Positions 19,754 to 26,985 of a stretch of 64,000 bases of DNA are shown piece after piece. Numbering within the stretch: position 1 is the first letter of the stretch; each line of letters starts with the position of its first letter. The position numbers were made by a program, and so were the translations under genes. The DNA is from Chitinophagaceae bacterium (GTDB lineage Bacteria > Bacteroidota > Bacteroidia > Chitinophagales > Chitinophagaceae): the NCBI GenBank assembly GCA_022841365.1, contig JALHRP010000005.1, forward strand, positions 1 through 64,000, given 5' to 3'. Under the pieces are notes generated by a model that was not told the origin of the DNA, searched no databases, and worked only from the letters and a program-made list of their open reading frames with translations.

Positions 19754-20588
19754 GTATTGCTAAATCATAATTTTTTAAAGCATAAATCGGAGTCAGCGGC
19801 TTTTCTACTAATTTATCTTCGTAAAATTTATGAAGTTCAGAACCTGTTTCAGAATAAATTCTTGTGTTTGTAGTATTGATAAAAAATTTCAGTCCTGATT
19901 GCTCAAACAGTTTCTCGATTTTGCTTTCGGAGATTACCATTTCATTTTCTTTAATAAAATTCATCATATAATCCTGCCCCAAAATTGATTCAAGCATCCA
20001 TATTCTATTTGGGTTTGGAAGAAAAATTGACGGGGAAAAATTGATAGTTTCTCCATTAAATTCAAACTCAATTACTAGTTGCATGTATTGAGATACCACT
20101 TCTTCGATTAAATTATCTTCAGCGTTTTTTTCAATTTCATCTTTATTTTTTTGATAAACCCTCAATCCTCTTTCCGGATGGCTATCTCTTCTTCCTTTAA
20201 TTCTTTCTTCAATGTTTTCAATCAAATCATTTCCTGAAAGGATATAGATTTTTGCATCAGTAATTTCTAACAATGTGTCAATATAATTTTCAGCATCTCC
20301 GCCAGCACCTAAATCCCAATCCAACTGAATTAGGCTTGGGCGATACGTTTGCTCTCTTATATCTCTTATTAGAAACGAAGGATTTGTGTAACCAGAGTAA
20401 TGAATGTTTTCAAATCTCTTGGTTTTTTTTAATGAGCTATCTAAGAAGCGTTTTACAGCTGGGTCATTCCATTCATTAGAACCAAGAAAATGTCTAATAT
20501 TTTCTTCTCCGAATCTTCGTGTATCATCTTCAATACCCGAATCTATCGGAAGAATTAAATCATCTGCGTAACATACATTGTAACTCAT
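19698..20588 (-). CDS. Receiver (response regulator)-like protein
   Basis: YADDLILPID...PSLIQLDWDLGAGGDAENYIDTLLEITDAKIYILSGND resembles a receiver fold with DWDL phosphoacceptor-like position. Confidence 0.75.
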   Translation of the reverse strand: MSYNVCYADDLILPIDSGIEDDTRRFGEENIRHFLGSNEWNDPAVKRFLDSSLKKTKRFENIHYSGYTNPSFLIRDIREQTYRPSLIQLDWDLGAGGDAENYIDTLLEITDAKIYILSGNDLIENIEERIKGRRDSHPERGLRVYQKNKDEIEKNAEDNLIEEVVSQYMQLVIEFEFNGETINFSPSIFLPNPNRIWMLESILGQDYMMNFIKENEMVISESKIEKLFEQSGLKFFINTTNTRIYSETGSELHKFYEDKLVEKPLTPIYALKNYDLAILETTMEKGTSKTFVNDER

Positions 20589-23281
20589 TTTGCTTCTTCT
20601 TTTCGTGATGGAACTTTTTCAAAATCAATTGTTAACTGTGCTCCGGTGACAAAATCTTTTAATCTTTCACGGTTGTGTGTTTCATAAATGTCTCCTTTCA
20701 TTGCTTTCATATAATACTTGCATATGTATAAACCTAAACCGCTAGGGTCTTCAGTTTTCATAGAATAGCCGGGTTCAAATAAATTGTCTTTTATTGCTTC
20801 TGATATCCCGTCACCGTTGTCTGCAAAAATTAAGGTTCTTTCTTTTTTATCTAATTTAATTTTAATTTTTCTTGGCATATTGTGGCTAAATGGAAGCCAA
20901 AAAACACTGTTATCAAAAAGGTTTGTCAATACCTGATTCATCGTACCATATCTTCCATAAACAACAAAATCTTCCTCTGGATTAAATTCAAATTCTATAT
21001 TCTGCTCTTCTAGCTTTCTTTTAAAAACTTCTGCAGCAAATCTTATTGATTTAGAAATAGGAAATTCAACAGCTTTTTCGTTTCTAATTGCACGCAAAGG
21101 ACTTAACCTTTTTAATTCAGATTGCAATGATGCTGAAGCATTCTTTAAGTCTTCTAATTTTACTTTATCAATTACATCTTTCTTCAATAGCTCTGAAATT
21201 CCAGAATAAAAATTTGCTGTTATTTTTGCAATTTCATGAACTGAAACAGCAACCGAAATTCCATAGGCGGCTTTCTCTTTTAATAAATCTTGAATCTCTT
21301 CCATTAGCTCCAAACTTGCTTTAAGGTTCTTCAATGAATTATCAAGATTTATCAGTCTATCTTTTCGTTTGCTTACATTCTCTACAACTAAGTGAAATAA
21401 GGAATGAGGGTCTTGCTCAATTGGATAATTATCGCCAATATTTTTTAATAATTGTCTTTGTTGCTTTACTGCGTCATTTAGCTTGACAGGGTCTCTTGTT
21501 ACCCCCTTTGTTAAATCAGTGTACTTATCTCTAAATTTTATGTATTCTATTTCAACTAATTTGATAGCGTTTTTAACGAGTTCAATAAAATCGAGGGATT
21601 GCCTATTGCCGACTAAGCCTTCCCGGCTGGTTTTATCAATTAAAAATTCATTATCTAGTTGGTCTATTTCGATGTTAGCAACCATATACCTATAGTTTAG
21701 CCTATAAGCTTGCTTAGATTGTTTTTTTCCTAGTCCATAAACATCCATTTTACTTGCATATTTTGCAGGTAAAATCAAGGTGTTATCTCTGTAAAGAGAA
21801 ATTCCACCATGCTCATCCAGATAATCAAATAAGTCATTATATCCTGGATTCTCAATCCATTCTTTATCTCTATACCAAATATCAAAGTGAAAATAGAATA
21901 CTCCGCATTTCGGACTTCCATTTTTAAGCCAGTATGGATTGCCAAGTTTTAAATCATAATTTTCATATTTTATTTCATCAGGGGGTAGCGGAATATTTTT
22001 AGGCGGTTTAAATTCTATTACAGCCTCTTCAATAATCCCTTTTTCATTTACTAACCCATAGTAAGAAAATATTGGTGTGTATTCTTTGTAAATAGGCTCT
22101 TTTTGCAGTTTCCCGACTTGCGGACATGAAAAATTGACTATAAATGGAGGTCTGATTTTATCAGGGTTGGGATTGGGAGAGTTAAGTTGATTTATTGAAT
22201 CATTAATTTCCCTGATAACATCTTCATTCCAAACAAAATTTTCCCTTCCTCCATATATGATAAGGCGTGTTCCTGAATTACTCTTACCATAATCCCTGCT
22301 TAAAGCTTGTCGGGTTAGTGAAACACTCACCGAACTTAAATCAATTAAAGTATTTTGGTCGTTAGGATTAAAATCATCCCAGTTTATTTTTAAAGCAAGT
22401 TCATAATCAGTATCTGCTGTTTTTGTAGTAATAATTAGATTTCTGCCCAAACGGTTGGTTGCAAATCTTCCAACACCCTTTTCTCCAATTGGTATTCTTC
22501 CTTTATACTCATTTTTGAGTTGAGAAATTATCGCTTCATAGTAGCTAAGTTTACCTTCCTCAAATGCTCTTGCTTTTTCCTTTTTTATTTTCTCCTTGAT
22601 ATTCGTTTTTAACGAAGTAGCTGGTCGCAACCAGCCATCTTCAATAATTTCTCTCGTCATTCCCATCCCATCATCTTCTACTATAATAACAGGACCATCA
22701 TACTGATTGAATTCATAATTTGATTCATCTACGGATGGTAGAGATTTTATTTTTTCAATTTTTACATTGCAATATGTTGCCCCAGCATCTAAACTATTTT
22801 TAATTAACTCTAAAATACCTACTTGCTCTGACTCAATTAGTTGCTCACCCAAAACTTGGATAAGGTGAGCATCTGCTTTGAAAGTCAATAAAATCCCTCC
22901 ATCTAGGCAAATTTCATCAAGAACCTGAGGCGTAATTTTTCTTACTGCATTCTGTGCGTTGTAACTTGCTCCAAATTCCCGCTGGTTTCCTTTTTCATCT
23001 CTGAATGGAACAGGCTTTGAAAATGCTTTGTATTGACTTATTTCAGCAAAATAGAAACCTTCATTTGTTTTGTCCTCAAATACACGGCTGATTTTTCCTG
23101 AACCAAAATATTCGCCTTTACCATTTGACGGCGGCTCATAATAAACAAACTCTATATTCTCTGATTCTGATAGTTGCTTAAAATATTTTTTTGGAAAATG
23201 ATAGTACTTCCCCGTAAAATTATTATAAGTAGAATCCTGATTTCGATTTTGAATAAGTGCAAAACAATTTCTTTCTTCCAT
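20585..23281 (-). CDS. Double GHKL ATPase: N-terminal possible PUA/EVE-like domain, HSP90/MutL-like ATPase, C-terminal histidine-kinase-type ATPase
   Basis: ELIKNSLDAGATYCNV...VEDDGMGM...GEKGVGRFA (HSP90/MutL type) and NLFDNSVFWL...FADNGDGI...EPGYSMKTEDPSGLGLYICKYYM (HATPase_c N/G1/G2 boxes). Confidence 0.85.
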   Translation of the reverse strand: MEERNCFALIQNRNQDSTYNNFTGKYYHFPKKYFKQLSESENIEFVYYEPPSNGKGEYFGSGKISRVFEDKTNEGFYFAEISQYKAFSKPVPFRDEKGNQREFGASYNAQNAVRKITPQVLDEICLDGGILLTFKADAHLIQVLGEQLIESEQVGILELIKNSLDAGATYCNVKIEKIKSLPSVDESNYEFNQYDGPVIIVEDDGMGMTREIIEDGWLRPATSLKTNIKEKIKKEKARAFEEGKLSYYEAIISQLKNEYKGRIPIGEKGVGRFATNRLGRNLIITTKTADTDYELALKINWDDFNPNDQNTLIDLSSVSVSLTRQALSRDYGKSNSGTRLIIYGGRENFVWNEDVIREINDSINQLNSPNPNPDKIRPPFIVNFSCPQVGKLQKEPIYKEYTPIFSYYGLVNEKGIIEEAVIEFKPPKNIPLPPDEIKYENYDLKLGNPYWLKNGSPKCGVFYFHFDIWYRDKEWIENPGYNDLFDYLDEHGGISLYRDNTLILPAKYASKMDVYGLGKKQSKQAYRLNYRYMVANIEIDQLDNEFLIDKTSREGLVGNRQSLDFIELVKNAIKLVEIEYIKFRDKYTDLTKGVTRDPVKLNDAVKQQRQLLKNIGDNYPIEQDPHSLFHLVVENVSKRKDRLINLDNSLKNLKASLELMEEIQDLLKEKAAYGISVAVSVHEIAKITANFYSGISELLKKDVIDKVKLEDLKNASASLQSELKRLSPLRAIRNEKAVEFPISKSIRFAAEVFKRKLEEQNIEFEFNPEEDFVVYGRYGTMNQVLTNLFDNSVFWLPFSHNMPRKIKIKLDKKERTLIFADNGDGISEAIKDNLFEPGYSMKTEDPSGLGLYICKYYMKAMKGDIYETHNRERLKDFVTGAQLTIDFEKVPSRKEEAK

Positions 23282-23499
23282 CAGTTAATAGTTTTTTTAG
23301 TTGATGAAAGTAAATCCCTAATATCTACATTTAGATGCCGAGCAATTTCAGAAAGCGTATCAACTGGCGGCTGCATATTATTAGTACACCACCTGGAAAT
23401 TGTAGATTCATTCATTCCAAGTTTTCCAGCTAACCACTTACTGGTTTTGTTCTGTTCTACAAGAACTATTTTAATTCTATTGATTGCTTTAACTGCCAT
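23281..23499 (-). CDS. XRE-family helix-turn-helix regulator
   Basis: TSKWLAGKLGMNESTISRWCTNNMQPPVDTLSEIARHLNVDIRDLL. Confidence 0.92.
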   Translation of the reverse strand: MAVKAINRIKIVLVEQNKTSKWLAGKLGMNESTISRWCTNNMQPPVDTLSEIARHLNVDIRDLLSSTKKTIN

Positions 23500-23691
23500 T
23501 TAAGTTGCGTATTATGCAAATCTATTGACTTTTTCCGAAACTAAGTAATGCTTGATTGCTGAACAAAATACATAATAGCTCATAAAAATTCCGTCTGCTG
23601 GGTGGTGGGTGGGCTTTGGTGTTCAGTAATGATATGTTGCTGAAATGTCGAACAAATGATGATAGATATTCGTCAGCCGGGGTGGTTGGGT

Positions 23692-23777
23692 TGTGCGTTG
23701 GCACAAGGCAGGCTCTTTTGCAAGGTCGGCTTTTGTGTGTCGGCTTTGTGTGCCTTGCAAATGTGCCTGACTTGGTG
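23692..23777. repeat. ~86 bp hairpin direct repeat, copy 2
   Basis: TGTGCGTTGGCACAAGGCAGGCTCTTTTGCAAGGTCGGC...CCTTGCAAATGTGCCTGACTTGGTG; same orientation as copy 1. Confidence 0.9.
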
Positions 23778-23838
23778 CGTTGGGTTGTGTCGGCAAAGTC
23801 ATGGATGCTTAAATGTTTTCAGGATGTCGTTTAGGGTG

Positions 23839-24045
23839 ACGTACAACGTTCACAGCTTTGCGGTCGGCGGGGCAATTGTTTTACGTCGCCCCGGGCGACG
23901 ACTGATGAGCTGTGATACTAAAGATAAAATTTTATTCAAAAGCCTAATAGATAAATGTCAGCCGGTACAAAAGCTAAATAGAATTAAAGGTGATGACCGA
24001 CGCATTGCGTCGCCCCCGCTGCCGCAAAACTGCGTGTAAGGTGCA
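23839..24045 (-). repeat. attC-like recombination site C
   Basis: Arms CACAGCTTTGCGGTCGGCGGGG (23851-23872) and CCCCGCTGCCGCAAAACTGCGTG (24014-24036); boxes ACGTACAAC and GTAAGGTGCA. Confidence 0.8.
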
Positions 24046-24857
24046 GTAAAAATCACTCATAGCTTATTTGGTACGTTGTCTTTTGCGGCGTTTTGCTTAT
24101 TGAACTTTCCCATGTATCGCTTATTAATAAACCCTTGTCATTGTACTCGAATAATGTTGTCGATGAAACCCCGTTTGAAGATTTTTCATATAGCTTGGTC
24201 AGCTTACCTGCGTCATTATAAGAGTATGTCAAAGTAATTGTTGTGTTGAAATAATAAGCCTTTGTCTTTTTTTCTATTAACTGTCCGTTGACGTTGTATT
24301 TATAATTAACTCGTTCTTCCTTTCCAATTGTGTTATTTGATTTGTCTTCCTGAACTAAAAGACCTTTGTCATCATACTTATACTTTGTCACTGAGTTTCC
24401 CATTGTACCTGATGTCTTCGTCTCAGAAATTTTATTGCCTTTGTCGTCATACTCAAATGTCCATGTGGCATAAACCTGACCAAACTGAATGTATTCCTTT
24501 TTTGAAAGTTGATTCTTGTCGTTATAATAATATTTTGATGTTGAATTTATGTCACCACTACTTGTGTACGTCCGTTCCTCAATAAGTTGTGAGGAGTCGT
24601 TATAGAAAAGTTCTCTGTCAACCTGAAGCTGTTTATTGTCATTTGGAGAACCTTGTTTAATGAAGTTTCCTTTGTCGTTATAAAACTCGGTGTATTTAAT
24701 CTTGCCGTCGCCGTCAATTGTTGTAATTGACTTGATTTTGAATTTTATAATGTCGGGCTTACTAATTTCCTGTCCAGCAGAAACCTTAGCAAGAAAAAAG
24801 CAAAGCAGAATTAAAAAGATGTTTGATTTCACGGGTTGTCAATTTATTGCACCTTAC
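24036..24857 (-). mobile_element. Integron-like gene cassette 3
   Basis: GTAAGGTGCA (24036-24045) and TGCACCTTAC (24848-24857), perfect 10-bp inverted repeat. Confidence 0.8.
24053..24832 (-). CDS. Secreted YD/RHS-like repeat protein (cassette gene)
   Basis: Signal peptide; repeated YNDKG/YDDKGNKI/YNDAGKLT motifs. Confidence 0.75.
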   Translation of the reverse strand: MKSNIFLILLCFFLAKVSAGQEISKPDIIKFKIKSITTIDGDGKIKYTEFYNDKGNFIKQGSPNDNKQLQVDRELFYNDSSQLIEERTYTSSGDINSTSKYYYNDKNQLSKKEYIQFGQVYATWTFEYDDKGNKISETKTSGTMGNSVTKYKYDDKGLLVQEDKSNNTIGKEERVNYKYNVNGQLIEKKTKAYYFNTTITLTYSYNDAGKLTKLYEKSSNGVSSTTLFEYNDKGLLISDTWESSISKTPQKTTYQISYE

Positions 24858-25050
24858 GTTAAAGCATTGGCGATGTGGCGGCATTCTGTGTTTCGTCCGC
24901 CCAGTGCCGCTGCTGATTAAAGATACAAAAGCTCATTGTTTATTCTGCTGCTCGGCGTTATTCGTCTGCCGAAACCAAAGCTGACTAGCGAACAAAAAGC
25001 TGAAAATATATTCGTCGCCCCGCCATATTGCCAATGCAATGTTAGGCACA
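24848..25050 (-). repeat. attC-like recombination site D
   Basis: Arms GCATTGGCGATGTGGCGG (24864-24881) and CCGCCATATTGCCAATGC (25020-25037); boxes TGCACCTTAC and GTTAGGCACA. Confidence 0.85.
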
Positions 25051-25828
25051 GTGTTTTTTACCAATGCTTTCGTTTTTCTGTCACAACAACCAAATACTTT
25101 TTGTCAAGGTTATTGTTAATGTATGAAACAGCACTCATAAACATACCATACCGATTCATTGAATTTTCTCTTTTGCTATCTCCAACCCATTGCTCATATT
25201 TTAAATCAAGCTCGTCAGCATTTATACAGGACTGTTTAAGATTTGTCAGGTCATAGACTTCTCTTTCGCTATTTGAATCTAACTCTGTCAAGCTGAGAGG
25301 TTGTTTAAAAATGAATGACATTAGCCGAATTAGCTCGTCTTGATTCTCTGCATATACTGATTCAAAACCCTGTTCGTCAACATCTGTAACGTAAGCTTTG
25401 ATAAATTTGTCTTCATTTAATAATATGGTCGTGTCAAGTGTATTTGTTGCTACAAAGTAAATGTCCATAAATAAGTCGGCTAAGTTGTCAAGAAGTGAAA
25501 CTGTTACTGACTCAGCTTGCTGACTATTTGGAATTTCAGAGCCTTCAATGTTATGATTAGTTGTCCATTGTCGCCCTAAAAATATACCCAATTTCTGAAC
25601 GGCTTCATCTAATTCTTCGCCATTGTTTAACCTTTTGGTTAAGTCTTGTACTAATGGTTTAGTCCGTCTATTGAAGTCTAAAAGGTATTTTGGTTGTCCG
25701 TTTTCAAAAACTACCCACTCGTCAATTGAAAGTTCGTAAAAAGGAATTGCTCTGAATTGTCCGCCAGAGTTTTGAAATAAATATGATTCTGTCTGTAAGG
25801 TAACGGTCTCCATAACATTGTGCCTAAC
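25041..25828 (-). mobile_element. Integron-like gene cassette 2
   Basis: GTTAGGCACA (25041-25050) and TGTGCCTAAC (25819-25828), perfect 10-bp inverted repeat; GCCTAAC fits RYYYAAC and GTTAGGC fits GTTRRRY. Confidence 0.85.
25058..25813 (-). CDS. Hypothetical protein (cassette gene)
   Basis: Intact 251-aa ORF filling the cassette, 5-8 nt from the boxes. Confidence 0.7.
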   Translation of the reverse strand: METVTLQTESYLFQNSGGQFRAIPFYELSIDEWVVFENGQPKYLLDFNRRTKPLVQDLTKRLNNGEELDEAVQKLGIFLGRQWTTNHNIEGSEIPNSQQAESVTVSLLDNLADLFMDIYFVATNTLDTTILLNEDKFIKAYVTDVDEQGFESVYAENQDELIRLMSFIFKQPLSLTELDSNSEREVYDLTNLKQSCINADELDLKYEQWVGDSKRENSMNRYGMFMSAVSYINNNLDKKYLVVVTEKRKHW

Positions 25829-26026
25829 GTTCAGGCATTTGTGCTGTTGGGGACTTCATCTATTCGTCGCCCCCGGCGACGGATGCCGAACAAACAACTA
25901 AAGTACAAAACATATTCTGTTGCTTAATAGTAAAAGTCAAGCTGGGACAAAAAGCTGAATAGCCTTACTGCTGTTGAACCACGCTTTGCGTCGCACCCCA
26001 ATAGCACAAATGCGGCTGTTGGCTGC
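25819..26026 (-). repeat. attC-like recombination site E (integrase-proximal)
   Basis: Arms GCATTTGTGCTGTTGGGG (25835-25852) and CCCCAATAGCACAAATGC (25996-26013), 17/18 complementary; boxes TGTGCCTAAC and TGTTGGCTGC. Confidence 0.85.
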
Positions 26027-26873
26027 TGCTCTACTTTTCGTCATAGTTGTTGCTTTAGTTTTATCAGCGTCCTCTCAACCGCTTTGAATGTGTCTTGGTT
26101 ACGAATATCAATCTCAAAAACTTTTTTTCCGTTCACTTCAATTCGGTAAATGAAATAGTCGTCACGCCAGTCAACTTGAGTAATTTTTATTTGATTGTTT
26201 CCTTTCTCAAAGGTCAGGGAGTCAACCATGCCGCTGCTGTCAAATGGTGAAAGTTCATCGCTGTCAATTAGAAGTTGGTATTCGTTTTTAGTGAAAAGCT
26301 TTATTGCTTGTTTCTTTAGTTCTCCAAAGAATGTTGGTCGGCTGTGGTCTGGTCGATTACCAAATTTCTTTTCAAAATCATCATCTCTTAATTGCTCAAT
26401 TCTCTTTACATCAATCCAGTTGTCTGTTGTTAGAAAAGTTTTGTATCGCTTAAATAAGTTTTCTGTATTAGTCAATACACCGTTTAATCCTGTTGTACCT
26501 CCAGCGTAGTAATCAAAATGTTCGTATTTGTTATTACTTTCCAAAATGGCTAACGACTCAAATCCGATGCAGTTATCCTTGTCGCTGTACTTTGCAGGTT
26601 GTCCATTTATAAGCCGCCTGATTTCACAATGAAACCAAGTGGTGTCACCACAAATCTCTAATTGCAGTTTCGAAGTGTCATTACGATAAACCAGAAAGTG
26701 CATGGCTTTAAAATCCGGACGTTGTTCGGTTTTGATGAGTTGAAAACCGTATTCAGTAGTCAAGAAACGAAATGAGTTCTTAATATCGTCAAGTGGGGTT
26801 TTGGTATTAAAAATGTCAAGCAATCCCATTTGTTTGATTGTTTAGAAATGTCGCCAAAGAGTAGCAGCCAACA
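26017..26873 (-). mobile_element. Integron-like gene cassette 1 (first, integrase-proximal)
   Basis: TGTTGGCTGC (26017-26026) and GCAGCCAACA (26864-26873), perfect 10-bp inverted repeat. Confidence 0.8.
26041..26829 (-). CDS. Hypothetical protein (cassette gene)
   Basis: Intact 262-aa ORF occupying cassette 1. Confidence 0.7.
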   Translation of the reverse strand: MGLLDIFNTKTPLDDIKNSFRFLTTEYGFQLIKTEQRPDFKAMHFLVYRNDTSKLQLEICGDTTWFHCEIRRLINGQPAKYSDKDNCIGFESLAILESNNKYEHFDYYAGGTTGLNGVLTNTENLFKRYKTFLTTDNWIDVKRIEQLRDDDFEKKFGNRPDHSRPTFFGELKKQAIKLFTKNEYQLLIDSDELSPFDSSGMVDSLTFEKGNNQIKITQVDWRDDYFIYRIEVNGKKVFEIDIRNQDTFKAVERTLIKLKQQL

Positions 26874-26965
26874 CTAAATTATGCGCCACTCCTCAAAAAA
26901 CCAAATTTTCCAAATGTTTGATTATCAGCATGAGTTATGTTGCCTTTTTGGATTGTTGTTAAACA
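26864..26965 (-). promoter_or_regulatory. Candidate attI-like primary recombination site / leader
   Basis: GTTGGC-type junction (minus strand GTGTTGGCTGCTAC) at the array end next to the integrase, without a paired attC-like arm. Confidence 0.45.
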
Positions 26966-26985
26966 AAAGGCGACATGTCGCCTTT
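26966..26985. terminator. 20-bp perfect palindrome at the integrase stop codon (terminator or operator)
   Basis: AAAGGCGACATGTCGCCTTT overlapping the integrase TAA. Confidence 0.5.

Larger units (their letters stand above)
18019..23847 (-). mobile_element. Integron-like gene cassette 4 carrying a five-gene defence-like operon
   Basis: GTTGTACGT (18019-18027) and ACGTACAAC (23839-23847), perfect 9-bp inverted repeat at the two ends. Confidence 0.65.

Noticed and set aside
16341-26026. CRISPR array
   Set aside because: Repeats are ~200 bp hairpin sites separated by whole genes, not short regularly spaced repeats; no cas genes nearby.
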